From: Sphingomonas sp. IC-56
Lineage (GTDB): Bacteria; Pseudomonadota; Alphaproteobacteria; Sphingomonadales; Sphingomonadaceae
Assembly (NCBI RefSeq): GCF_021043375.1
Contig: NZ_JAJNDV010000006.1
Location: 221,516 to 285,515 of the forward strand
Direction: 5' to 3'
DNA: 64,000 bases
The position numbers and the translations under genes are program-made. Positions 17,978-26,929 of this stretch are shown here, piece after piece; the first letter of the stretch is position 1, and the number at the start of each line of letters is the position of its first letter. The notes under the pieces are model-generated. The model saw nothing but the letters and a program-made list of their open reading frames with translations, did no database searches and had not been told where the DNA came from.

Positions 17978-18874
17978 ATGGAACTGGCAGGTCGAGTCGC
18001 CATCGTGACAGGCGCAGGCGGAGGTCTGGGCCGCGCCCACGCGCTTTACCTCGCCAGCAAGGGCGCGAAGCTGGTCGTCAACGATGTATCCGAAGAGAGT
18101 TCCGCTCGGGTCGCAACCGAGATCGAGGCGGCAGGCGGGCAAGCAATGCCCGCGGCCGCCTCGGTAACCAACGAAAGCGACGTCGACAAGATAGTGGCCA
18201 GCGCTCTCGCGCGGTGGGGCAGCATCGACATCCTCGTGAACAACGCCGGCATCCTGCGTGACAAGAGCTTCGCCAAGATGACCATGGACGACTTCCGCCT
18301 CGTCGTGGACGTCCACCTGATGGGCGCAGCGATCTGTTCCAAGGCCGTGTGGGAAACCATGCGCACCCAGAAATATGGCCGCATCGTCATGACCACCTCG
18401 TCATCGGGGCTCTACGGCAATTTCGGCCAAGCCAATTACGGCGCGGCCAAGATGGCGCTGGTCGGGCTGATGCAGACACTCGCAATCGAAGGCGAGAAAT
18501 ACGGCATCCGCGTCAACGCCCTCGCCCCCACTGCCGCGACTCAGATGACCCACGGCGTCCTGTCCGACGATAGCCTGAAGCTGCTCGACCCGGCGCTGGT
18601 TAGCCCCGCCTTGCTCGCCCTTGTCGGCAAGCAAGCCCCCACTCGCGCCATCCTCTGCGCCGGCGCCGGTCACTTCGCGCGCGCGAATGTGACTTTGACG
18701 GAGGGCCTATATGTCGGCGCCGGCCCTGATGCTGGCGACCAGTTGGTGGAACAATGGCCGCAAGTCAGCGACCGAGCCAACGAAATGGTGCCTGCTTATG
18801 GCTTCTTCCAAGCGGATAGAGAGTTGGCCAGCGCAGCGGCGATCGCGGCGCAAGGCTTTCCGGTCACCTCCTAG
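17978..18874 (+). CDS. Short-chain dehydrogenase (MFE-2-like 3-hydroxyacyl-CoA dehydrogenase type)
   Basis: Classical-type SDR: cofactor motif TGAGGGLG (residues 11-18), NNAG (88-91), active-site Ser in TTSSSGLYG and YGAAK (Tyr154, Lys158). The string GIRVNALAPTAATQMT and the overall pattern resemble the dehydrogenase part of peroxisomal multifunctional enzyme type 2, which oxidises 3-hydroxyacyl-CoA. The ATG at 17978 follows AGGAGAGGA at ideal spacing; the TTG just before is less likely. Its own promoter carries the shared operator, so it should respond to the same TetR signal as the upstream cluster. Confidence 0.9.
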   Translation: MELAGRVAIVTGAGGGLGRAHALYLASKGAKLVVNDVSEESSARVATEIEAAGGQAMPAAASVTNESDVDKIVASALARWGSIDILVNNAGILRDKSFAKMTMDDFRLVVDVHLMGAAICSKAVWETMRTQKYGRIVMTTSSSGLYGNFGQANYGAAKMALVGLMQTLAIEGEKYGIRVNALAPTAATQMTHGVLSDDSLKLLDPALVSPALLALVGKQAPTRAILCAGAGHFARANVTLTEGLYVGAGPDAGDQLVEQWPQVSDRANEMVPAYGFFQADRELASAAAIAAQGFPVTS

Positions 18875-19120
18875 GTCACCAGCAGCGCTCCGTTCACGAG
18901 CGGGAACATAGCGAAGTAGAATGGCGAGCAGATAAGTAACATGCTTGAGGCGTCAGCGGCACTCAAGCCGGCGTATTGCCGAGCGTCGATGGCGCCTAGG
19001 TTGCTAAGGGTGTTCTACATCTTCGTCCGAGCAAGCGGCATCTGCTGAATAACGGTTGCCCTGCGCAAATATTGGCTCCGGACGTCCTTGACGGCGTTAC
19101 GGCAGATCGGCCTGGAGCCA

Positions 19121-21760
19121 TCACCGCGGGAGTACCGCCCTCCCCACCACGGTGAGACCCGTCTCGACGCCGGACGGAGCAGAGAGACCGAGCCGAGTGA
19201 TCGGCTGGCCGCCGCCGATCCACAACTTCACCGTTCCTGGCATCAGCCGTCGCACGCCTTGAGCATCCACTAGGCTGAGTGACCGCGCATCAAGAGCGAA
19301 GCTCACCTGCTGCTTTTGCCCCTTCTTCAGGTGCACACGCTGGAAACGGGCCAGTGTACGGACCGGCGCGGCACCCACTCCCGGGTGCGCGACGTAGAGC
19401 TGCACGACTTCGTCGCCATCCCTGTCGCCGACATTGCTTACCGTGACTGACACCTGGACCTTGCCGTCAGCCCCCACCCGCGTCGTCGACAGTTTCGGCA
19501 TATCATAGCGAAAGCGTGTATAGCTCAGGCCATGGCCGAACGGGTACAGCGCCTCGCCCGTGAAATAGCGATAGGTCCGTCCTTTCATGCTGTAATCGCT
19601 GAACGCAGGCAGTTGCTCGGCGGACTTGTAGAAGGTCACCGGCAAACGCCCCGCCGGACTGAAATCGCCGGCAAGCAAGCCTGCCACGGCGTGCCCGCCC
19701 TCGCCGCCCGGATACCAGGCCTCCACGATCGCCGGAACGTTCTTGTCGGCCCAATTCACGGCAAGCGCACTGCCGTTCATCAGGACCAGCACCATGGGCT
19801 TGCCCGTCGCGCGAAGCCGTTCAAGCAGCGTTTGCTGCGGCGCCGGCAGGTCCAGGCTGGTGCGGTCGCCACCGGCGAAGCCCGGGGCCTGAACTTTCAT
19901 CTCTTCGCCCTCGATCCGCGCCGAGAGCCCGCCGACGAACACCACCAGGTCTGCCGCCTGCGCGGCCTCGACCGCCTGATCGCCGGCCGGAGTCGGCAAA
20001 CTCCAGATCAGCTGCTGGCTGCTGCGTGCGCCACGCTGGAAGCCCTCTACGCGGATCGGATAGCGGCGCCCCTGTTCGAGCACGATCTTGCCCGACAGGA
20101 TCGAAGGCGCGTCGCCGACGCCCCATTCATCGACCACCAGCGTGTCGCCGATAAACACACGGTAGCCATTCTCGCTTGCAAAGCGAAAATTGTACTCGCC
20201 GCTCTGCGGCGCGACCAGCGTGCCGGTCCAGCGCGCCGATGTCTCGCGGTCGCCGCGCCATTCGAGCCGCGCATTCGCAGAGACCTCAGTTTTGGTCGGC
20301 GGCCCTTCGAGATTGGTCCCGTTGAAATATTCAACCTTCAGCCCCTTGGTCGCGCACGCCGCATCGACGCACAACACATCGTCCGGCACGGGAACCTCGG
20401 CCGGGCCGATAAGGCCGGTGCCTTGCGCATAGACGATCTTTGCCTGGGGGTAGCGCGCGCGAAGGCCGTCGAGCACAGTCACGGGCTTGGATGGCGTCCC
20501 ATAGTAATTGCCGACGAGTGCATCGACGCTATCGGCATTCGGGCCGATGACCGCGATCGTCCGGGGGTTGCCCTTGATCGGTAGCAACCCGCCCTCGTTC
20601 TTGAGCAGCACCATCGAAGCCTCGGCCATCTTTCGCGACAAGGCGTGATGTTCGGGCGTATCGTAATCCTTGGCCTTGATCTCCGCGAACGGTAGTTTCG
20701 GATCGAACAGCCCGAGTTGAACACGCGCGGTGAACAAACGCTCGGCGGCGCGGTCTACCACCGCTTGCGGCAGCAGCCCGGTCTTGACCGCCGTGACGAT
20801 GCTGTCGGCATCGGTCGTCATGTTGTTTCGATAATCGCCGCAGATCAGGTCCATCCCGGCCTTGATGCCGACTGCAACGCCTTCGGGCGCCTTCTTGGTA
20901 TAGTGCAGGGCGTCGGCGCGGTAGATGTTGGCGGCCGCGCCGCAATCGGACACGACATAGCCAGCAAAGCCCCAACTTTTCCGGAGGATATCCTCCATCA
21001 GCATCGTGCTCGCACAGCCCGGCACGCCATAGACGGCGTTGTATACGCACATCACCGACTTCACCTTGCCTTCAGTCACCGTCGCGCGGAAGGCAGGGAG
21101 GTAGGTGTCCTCCAGGTCATAGGCGCTGGGATAAACGTCTTCGCGATGGCGGTTGCTCTCCGGACCACTATGCACGGCAAAGTGCTTCGACGTCGCTATG
21201 ACCTTCGGAAAACGAGGGTCGGTGCCCTGCAGGCCTGTGATATAGGCGACGCCAAGTTGCCCGCTGAGATACGGATCCTCGCCATAAGTTTCCTGGCCAC
21301 GGCCCCAACGGGGATCGCGAAAAATGTTGATGTTAGGAGACCAGACCGTGAGCCCGCGGTAGAAATCGCTGCCACCGTTGGGCAGCCGGCGTTCCAGGAA
21401 TTTGGCGCGGAACTCGGTCGCCACCGTGTCACCGACCTTCTGGAGCAGCGCGGTGTCCCACGCCGCAGCCATGCCGATCGCCTGCGGAAAGACAGTAGCG
21501 ATGCCGGCACGGGCAACACCGTGCAGCCCCTCGTTCCACCAATTATACTCTGGAATACCAAGACGCGGAATGGCCGGCGCGGTGTGGCCGAGTTGGGCCG
21601 CCTTTTCCTCCAACGTCATGCGCGACACGATATCGCGCGCACGCTCCTGCGGTGCGACGGCGGGATCGCCGAGCCTCCCCCGGTTGGTTTGGGCGGTCGC
21701 CAGCGGGGCCAGCGCGCTCGACGCCAGCAGAGCCAACGCCATCTTTAATCCGTTGCTCAT
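19121..21760 (-). CDS. Glycoside hydrolase family 3 beta-glycosidase with PA14 domain
   Basis: Exported retaining exo-glycosidase (beta-glucosidase/beta-xylosidase type). A signal peptide (ending PLATAQ) opens at the ATG at 21760. The GH3 N-terminal barrel includes GVARAGIATVFPQAIG, RDPRWGRGQETYGEDPYLSG and KHFAVHSGPESNRH, with the nucleophile in GYVVSDCGAA (Asp272). The GH3 C-terminal domain is interrupted by a PA14 module at about 472-590 (KVEYFNGTNLEGPP, ENGYRVFIGDTLVVDEWG), which usually narrows substrate choice. A fibronectin-III-like domain closes the protein. 879 aa. No other carbohydrate genes are adjacent, so the substrate is open. Confidence 0.93.
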   Translation of the reverse strand: MSNGLKMALALLASSALAPLATAQTNRGRLGDPAVAPQERARDIVSRMTLEEKAAQLGHTAPAIPRLGIPEYNWWNEGLHGVARAGIATVFPQAIGMAAAWDTALLQKVGDTVATEFRAKFLERRLPNGGSDFYRGLTVWSPNINIFRDPRWGRGQETYGEDPYLSGQLGVAYITGLQGTDPRFPKVIATSKHFAVHSGPESNRHREDVYPSAYDLEDTYLPAFRATVTEGKVKSVMCVYNAVYGVPGCASTMLMEDILRKSWGFAGYVVSDCGAAANIYRADALHYTKKAPEGVAVGIKAGMDLICGDYRNNMTTDADSIVTAVKTGLLPQAVVDRAAERLFTARVQLGLFDPKLPFAEIKAKDYDTPEHHALSRKMAEASMVLLKNEGGLLPIKGNPRTIAVIGPNADSVDALVGNYYGTPSKPVTVLDGLRARYPQAKIVYAQGTGLIGPAEVPVPDDVLCVDAACATKGLKVEYFNGTNLEGPPTKTEVSANARLEWRGDRETSARWTGTLVAPQSGEYNFRFASENGYRVFIGDTLVVDEWGVGDAPSILSGKIVLEQGRRYPIRVEGFQRGARSSQQLIWSLPTPAGDQAVEAAQAADLVVFVGGLSARIEGEEMKVQAPGFAGGDRTSLDLPAPQQTLLERLRATGKPMVLVLMNGSALAVNWADKNVPAIVEAWYPGGEGGHAVAGLLAGDFSPAGRLPVTFYKSAEQLPAFSDYSMKGRTYRYFTGEALYPFGHGLSYTRFRYDMPKLSTTRVGADGKVQVSVTVSNVGDRDGDEVVQLYVAHPGVGAAPVRTLARFQRVHLKKGQKQQVSFALDARSLSLVDAQGVRRLMPGTVKLWIGGGQPITRLGLSAPSGVETGLTVVGRAVLPR

Positions 21761-22151
21761 CTTTCTCACCCTCACCCGGACGTTTTCACAAGGCGTAGCG
21801 AACATCTGATTACGCCGCCAGACCTGACCACTCTTACTAAGTCGGGGCTTCGTCGAGGCGCCCGCCCTGGCGGTGCACGGCGCAGCGCAATTCTCTGCAC
21901 GGAGGGACTCTGCCCCGTCCCCTGGACCCCGACTGCAGCCTAGCACTAGAGGAGCCCTCAGGTTCAGAATGAAACTGGGCGCGCCCGATGTGAGATCACG
22001 GGAGGTGGCGGGTTCTCATCTCTATACCCGGTACTTGCCCATTGGAGAGCCACGAGGAGGCTGGCTGCGATCCGCAGAAATGCGTTCGGGAAAACAGCGG
22101 GTTAGAATCCTTCACCTTGCGCTGATCGTCCCTAGCCCCAATAGCCAGCTG
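21761..22151. other. Divergent intergenic region (391 bp)
   Basis: This holds the promoters of the divergent GH3 and MFS genes. The MFS frame stays open upstream to 21873, but that stretch is Arg/Pro-rich and has no transmembrane or signal character, so I regard it as non-coding. No repeat or RNA gene is evident. Confidence 0.5.
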
Positions 22152-23447
22152 ATGAAGTCCAATCCTGCACCTGCCGGCATGCATCCGCGTGAGTTCGTTG
22201 CCTTCATTGCGGCGCTGATGGGCGTCAACGCCCTGGGTGTTGACCTGATGCTCCCGGCACTGGCGGATATCGGCCGAGACCTCCTCGTCAGCGAAGCCAA
22301 CCATCGGCAGTGGGTAGTGACCGTCTACATGCTGGGATTCGGTGCCGGGCAGCTGGTATACGGCCCGCTGGCAGACCGCTTCGGCCGGAAGCCGATACTT
22401 ATCACCACGCTAGTCGGCTTCGTTGCGGCCAGCATCTTCGCTGCGAGTTCTGCTACCTTTGCTGCGCTCCTTGGTGCTCGCTTGCTACAAGGGCTGATGT
22501 CGGCTTCCACGCGCGTCCTGGCGGTCGCAATTGTGCGCGATGGCGCGTCAGGCCGGGCGATGGCGCGCACCATGTCCGTCGCCCAGATGATCTTCTTCAT
22601 CGTGCCCATCCTCGCCCCCACGCTCGGACAGGGCTTGCTCGAGGTCGGGCCATGGCGCTTCATCTTCTATGCCCTAGGCATGTTCGCAGCTTTTGTACTG
22701 GCCTGGACCCTGGTGCGCTTGCCTGAGACCCTGCCCTCGGCCCGGCGCGTCGCGATTTCCGTTTCGACGCTGAAGCAGAGCTATCGCCTGACGCTCACTA
22801 ACCGCTTCTCGATCGGCTACTCGGTGGCGGCGTCGCTCACGTTCGGCGGCATCATCGCCTTCGTGTCCTCGTCTCAGCAAATTTTCGTCGATGAGTTCGG
22901 TGCCGGTGATCGTTTCACCTTGCTTTTCGCAGCGTGCGCGGGCGCGATGGGCGTCGCCTCCTTCGCCAACAGCAGGCTGGTTGAACGGCTCGGGACCAGG
23001 CTGATCTCGCAGTCTGCCGTCCTGGCTCTCATCGCATTATCGATGGCGCACTTGGTTGTCGTGCTGACGAGTACCGAAACGCTGACGAGCTACCTAATAT
23101 TCCAGGCGCTCAGCATGACTTGTATTGGCCTGTGTGGTGCTAATTTCGGAGCCATGGCAATGGAACCGGTAGGTCATATCGCAGGCACCGCATCTTCCGT
23201 GCAGGGTTTCATCACCAGCATAGGCGCAGTGGCCGTCGCCTCCGTAATCGGTCAATCTTACTCTGGCACCACGCTTCCGCTCGCTATCGGCTATCTATCG
23301 ATAGGTCTGGCCGTTCTGCTGCTCATCTTCATCATAGAAGGGGGCAAGCTGTTCCAGGCGCGGATGAACCAGGTTGATTCTGCCGAACCTTGTAGGCTGA
23401 AGCTTAGGAATGGCGTTGAAGCCGGAGCAGGTTCTTCGGGGGCATAG
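22152..23447 (+). CDS. Bcr/CflA-type multidrug efflux MFS transporter
   Basis: Twelve-helix drug:H+ antiporter. FIAALMGVNALGVDLMLPAL is the first helix of the Bcr/CflA group (acidic Asp in the helix), followed by QWVVTVYMLGFGAGQLVYGP, motif A LADRFGRKPIL and LLGARLLQGLMSASTRVLAV (motif C region). The ATG at 22152 (MKSNPAPAG) places the first helix where the family has it. 431 aa is normal for Bcr (about 396-410) with a hydrophilic C-terminal tail. Substrate unknown; neighbouring genes give no hint. Confidence 0.9.
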   Translation: MKSNPAPAGMHPREFVAFIAALMGVNALGVDLMLPALADIGRDLLVSEANHRQWVVTVYMLGFGAGQLVYGPLADRFGRKPILITTLVGFVAASIFAASSATFAALLGARLLQGLMSASTRVLAVAIVRDGASGRAMARTMSVAQMIFFIVPILAPTLGQGLLEVGPWRFIFYALGMFAAFVLAWTLVRLPETLPSARRVAISVSTLKQSYRLTLTNRFSIGYSVAASLTFGGIIAFVSSSQQIFVDEFGAGDRFTLLFAACAGAMGVASFANSRLVERLGTRLISQSAVLALIALSMAHLVVVLTSTETLTSYLIFQALSMTCIGLCGANFGAMAMEPVGHIAGTASSVQGFITSIGAVAVASVIGQSYSGTTLPLAIGYLSIGLAVLLLIFIIEGGKLFQARMNQVDSAEPCRLKLRNGVEAGAGSSGA

Positions 23448-23685
23448 CCGCGGTTTGTTCAGCCAGCCTGTGGAACTCCAAAGGCCCAAATGCTGACACG
23501 CTTGGCGGGCTAAGCGCTTCCAATCGCCGCCGTTAGTTCAGCTGTGGCTTGCCGCCGAAAGCAGGCCGATCACGCACAGGCTGCTTTTTGGTTTTCATCA
23601 CCGATGGTTCGCTACTGCCACCACGCTGGCAACAGCCCCTGTCTACGCGGGCCTAAGCGGCCACTCGGGCCTCGGAGACCACATC

Positions 23686-24288
23686 ATGCTGACCTTGTTC
23701 CACGCGCCCCGCTCCCGCTCTACCCGCATCCTCTGGCTGCTCGAGGAGCTGGGCGCGACTTTCGACCTGCGCTACGTCAGCATCCGCTACATGGACGGCA
23801 GCGGCGACGGACCCGATCCGATCAACCCACACCCCGACAAGAAGGTGCCGGCGCTGCTACACGACGGCGCGCTCGTAACGGAGAGCGCGGCGGTGGCGAT
23901 CTATCTCGCTGATCTCCTGCCTGACGCTGGACTGGCGCCGCGCATCGGCGATCGCGATCGTGGCGCGTATCTCACCTGGATCAGCTGGATCGAGGGCGAG
24001 TTCGGGCCCGCGATCTTCCAGCGTCTGGCCGCCGGCGCTGATGCGCCCACGCCGGCCGCGCTTGGGTCTGCACTGCAGCGCCTCAATCACGCCTCGGAGA
24101 AAGGTCCTTACCTGCTCGGCGACCGCTTCAGTGCCGCGGACGTAATGCTGGGCGGTACGCTGGGCTGGGCGCGCGACGTTCTTCCAACCGATGGGCCACT
24201 CCCCGCCTACCTCACGGGCCTCGCCGCAAGGCCGACATTCGGCCGCGCCATGAAGCGCGATGCGGCAACGGTGAAGCCGGACGCATGA
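23686..24288 (+). CDS. Glutathione S-transferase
   Basis: A 200-aa GST. The N-terminal thioredoxin-fold region LTLFHAPRSRSTRILWLLEE carries the Ser used by beta/theta-like bacterial GSTs, then KKVPALLHDGALVTESAAVA with the cis-Pro and Glu-Ser glutathione pocket. The C-terminal helical domain ends LAARPTFGRAMKRD. GGAG lies eight bases before the start. Not closely related to the GST at 8449-9105, which has an RCPY motif. A 35-codon reading frame overlaps its stop and leads into the WYL regulator. Confidence 0.92.
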   Translation: MLTLFHAPRSRSTRILWLLEELGATFDLRYVSIRYMDGSGDGPDPINPHPDKKVPALLHDGALVTESAAVAIYLADLLPDAGLAPRIGDRDRGAYLTWISWIEGEFGPAIFQRLAAGADAPTPAALGSALQRLNHASEKGPYLLGDRFSAADVMLGGTLGWARDVLPTDGPLPAYLTGLAARPTFGRAMKRDAATVKPDA

Positions 24289-24393
24289 CCCGGCGCGACC
24301 ACTGGCTAGCTGCAAGAGGCCCCGTCGCAGCCAGCGCGTTGCTGGCGATTGGTCAATCGGCGGCACTCGCGCCGCTGGTCGTCACCCTGTAGG
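24286..24393 (+). CDS. Possible 35-aa peptide coupled to the GST gene
   Basis: An ATG at 24286 overlaps the GST stop (ATGA) and reads 35 codons to TAG at 24391, eight bases before the WYL regulator. The peptide is basic at the N-terminus (MTRRDHWLAARG) and then entirely hydrophobic (VAASALLAIGQSAALAPLVV), like a signal peptide or single helix. It may be a real small membrane peptide or chance coupling in GC-rich DNA. I know of no homologue. Confidence 0.3.
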
Positions 24394-24401
24394 CTTCCTT
24401 G

Positions 24402-25121
24402 ATGCGCCGCGCCGACCGCCTGTTCGAGATCGTCCAGTTCCTCCGCCGCGCCTCCGGGCCGCTCACCGCAGACGAAATCGCGGCGGAGCTGGAGACGAGC
24501 CGGCGTTCGGTATACCGCGACATCGCGGCCCTGATCGCCCAGCGCGTGCCGATCCGGGGCGAGGCCGGGATCGGCTACATTCTCGAGCGGGGCTTCGACA
24601 TGCCGCCGCTGATGCTGACCTCCGACGAGGTCGAGGCGGTCGTGCTCGGCGCGCAATGGGTGCTAGCCCACGCCGACCAAGGGCTTGCCCGCGCCGCCGC
24701 CGACGTGCTCGCCAAAGTCGCCGCGATCGTTCCGGAACGGTTGCGCGCCGCCATCGAAGACCCGGCGGTGATCACGCCGCCCAGGTGGAGCGAGCGGCTC
24801 GACGCCGGAGTGGACGTCGCACGCCTGCGCGCCTGGTGCTTGCAGGGGCGTAAGTTGCACATCGGATACGTCGACGAGAGCGGACGCGAAACGGAGCGTA
24901 CCGTGTGGCCATTTCTGGTCGGCTATATGGATCGGGTTCGAATGCTCATCGCCTGGTGCGAGTTGCGCGGCGACTTCAGGATGTTTCGGACGGACAGGCT
25001 TTCGACGATCGAGTTTCGGGACGAACGCTATCCGGAACACCGCGCCACGCTCAGGCGGCGCTGGCTGGCAATGATGCAGGAGCGGCGCGATGCGGAAGCA
25101 ACTCAAAACCGCCGAGACTGA
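24402..25121 (+). CDS. WYL-domain transcriptional regulator (YafY/DeoR-like)
   Basis: The N-terminal HTH_11 domain (residues 1-55: RADRLFEIVQFLRRASGPLT, ETSRRSVYRDIAAL) is followed by a WYL-type C-terminal domain (about 135-230; LRAWCLQGRKLHIGYVDESG, WPFLVGYMDRVRMLIAWCEL). I chose ATG 24402 over the TTG one codon earlier. These proteins sense small molecules or nucleic acids and often control neighbouring genes; the GST upstream is the obvious candidate target. 239 aa, complete. Confidence 0.9.
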   Translation: MRRADRLFEIVQFLRRASGPLTADEIAAELETSRRSVYRDIAALIAQRVPIRGEAGIGYILERGFDMPPLMLTSDEVEAVVLGAQWVLAHADQGLARAAADVLAKVAAIVPERLRAAIEDPAVITPPRWSERLDAGVDVARLRAWCLQGRKLHIGYVDESGRETERTVWPFLVGYMDRVRMLIAWCELRGDFRMFRTDRLSTIEFRDERYPEHRATLRRRWLAMMQERRDAEATQNRRD

Positions 25122-25300
25122 GCAACCCCTCTGTCTAGCGTTTCAGCTGGTCGCCTGCGGCAGGAGATGGGACGATAGCAGACTTACCGCTTCCGAGCTG
25201 CCTGACAGCGATAGCTGTCGCTGCGAACTCCGCGTCATTGAGCGTTGACCGGTGGGAAAATACAAGCGGGTAAGGAAAGCCGAAGCAAATCGAGCGATTA

Positions 25301-26215
25301 TCAAGGCTGGCGCGGTGTGATTTCGACCGCGTTTGGGTTAGCGATGAGGTCGCGGATTGTGGCGGTGTCGCCCTGGTTCACGACTCCGTAGATGGGGACC
25401 GATGCGACGCGCGGGTCGGTCAGGATGATCCGATCTCTGGCATAGCGGTTTACCTCCGCGATGACCTCGCTCAACGGCTCGCCCCGGAAGACCAGCCTTC
25501 CCTGGGTCCAGGCCGTCGCGCTGTCGGGATCGACATCGGCGGCCTGCCGGATGAAGCCGGTTTCTCCACCCGCGCCCTTCATGGTGCCAAAGGAAAGCCG
25601 TTCTCCCTTGCGTGCCAGCTTCTCAATGGGCTCCCCGGCGCCGCGGCGTCCCGGCTCTGAAAGAGCAACCCGGATGACGCCATCCACGACACTCACTTCA
25701 GCTTCGTGCCTGCCGACACTCACATCGAACATGGTGCCGATCGCTGCCACTTCGCCGTGCCGCGTCTCGACTATGAAGGGCCGGTTCTTGTCATGCGCTA
25801 CCTTGAACAGCGCCTCGCCAGAGACCAGCCGGAGCCGACGCTCCTTGGCCGCATAGGCGACTTCGACGCGGCTGTCGGCAGCGAGTGTTACGACAGAGCC
25901 GTCGTTGAAGGCGATGCGGCGGCGCTCAGCATGGCCGGTCGAGACGCTCTGCACCGTCTCACGAACAGGCTGTGGGTGAATCAGCCACAGGCCGCCGCCG
26001 AACACCAGCAGTGCCGCAGCGGCCGCCGCGGCGGCACGTGCGTGCCATGCCGGACGCTGGCGAACCGGCGCCGAGCCAGGTCTCTCCAGTTCACCGAGCC
26101 AATTCCAAAAGGCAGCGGCTTCCTCTCTGTCGGCCGGATGGAGACTGGCGTCGCGCCCCTCCAGAAACGCCTCGAACACGGCGGGTGCGCGCTTGCCCAG
26201 ATGCGGCTCGTTCAT
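25301..26215 (-). CDS. FecR-type anti-sigma factor / transmembrane regulator
   Basis: A 304-aa FecR homologue. The cytoplasmic N-terminal domain (DUF4880-like, FEAFLEGRDASLHPADREEA, FWNWLGELE) is followed by one membrane helix (about 58-80) and the periplasmic FecR domain (RRRIAFNDGSVVTLAADSRV, GEALFKVAHDKNRPFIVETR, GTMFDVSVGRHEAEVSVVDG). The C-terminal segment LVFRGEPLSEVIAEVNRYA is the STN-like part that contacts the receptor. Its start overlaps the sigma-factor stop (ATGA). With the sigma factor and the divergent STN-containing receptor it forms a complete cell-surface signalling set. Confidence 0.94.
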   Translation of the reverse strand: MNEPHLGKRAPAVFEAFLEGRDASLHPADREEAAAFWNWLGELERPGSAPVRQRPAWHARAAAAAAAALLVFGGGLWLIHPQPVRETVQSVSTGHAERRRIAFNDGSVVTLAADSRVEVAYAAKERRLRLVSGEALFKVAHDKNRPFIVETRHGEVAAIGTMFDVSVGRHEAEVSVVDGVIRVALSEPGRRGAGEPIEKLARKGERLSFGTMKGAGGETGFIRQAADVDPDSATAWTQGRLVFRGEPLSEVIAEVNRYARDRIILTDPRVASVPIYGVVNQGDTATIRDLIANPNAVEITPRQP

Positions 26216-26739
26216 GCTCCGCGCTCCATCAGGTGCGCGAGCCGTTCGTAGAGATGCGCCACAGCATGGTTTAGATGCTTCTGTACCATTCGCGCCGAAA
26301 TGCCGAGTTCGCGCGCGATCTCGCCGGTGCCCCGCTCGTCGAAGCGACGCATGATGAAAACTTCGCGACAGCGGGGCGACAGTTCATCGAGCGCTGCCTG
26401 CAATGCAGCCTGAACGTCGGCCACTCGCCGCTGATCTTCCTGGACCGCACGCACCTGTGGCTGGACTTCGGCCTCGAGCGGCACCACCGGCAGCATTCGG
26501 CGATGCCGGTCTGCAATAAGGTTGGACGCTATACGGAAGAGATAGGCCTGAGGCTCGTCAACCGTACGCTCCCGCGCGCTGGCGAGCAGCCGCGCACAAG
26601 CCTCCTGGATCAGGTCGTCGACCTCGCAAGGATCGCTGACCCTGCGTGCGACGAACGCGCGCAGCGCCGCGCGATAGGCGTCGAACGCGCCCTCATCGCC
26701 CCCCCAGGTGGGCTGCAATTCTGGTAGGCCGGCGGCCAA
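26212..26739 (-). CDS. FecI-like ECF sigma factor
   Basis: ECF sigma factor. Region 2: FVARRVSDPCEVDDLIQEAC and AYLFRIASNLIADRHRR. Region 4: LDELSPRCREVFIMRRFDER, then TGEIARELGISARMVQKHLN. No ATG fits; the TTG at 26739 is preceded by GGAGAA six bases upstream and gives 176 aa, the usual size. The longer open frame to 27180 lies opposite the receptor gene and is not sigma-like. The sigma factor should activate the receptor operand divergently when FecR releases it. Confidence 0.92.
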   Translation of the reverse strand: MAAGLPELQPTWGGDEGAFDAYRAALRAFVARRVSDPCEVDDLIQEACARLLASARERTVDEPQAYLFRIASNLIADRHRRMLPVVPLEAEVQPQVRAVQEDQRRVADVQAALQAALDELSPRCREVFIMRRFDERGTGEIARELGISARMVQKHLNHAVAHLYERLAHLMERGA

Positions 26740-26929
26740 GCCCGCTTCTCCGCTATGGTTGCACTTGCGCGCCTTTCCTTCCCATGACGCGAGGCGACGG
26801 CAAAAGCGAACCCTTGCCGCCGCTTCATGTGACAAAAAAATTTCACTCCTGTTGGTTCGCGTGGCGCGCTGCGGCGCGTCATACCTGTGAATGCCGCCAC
26901 AGGCATCGATCATGGGGGGTCGACCAAAA

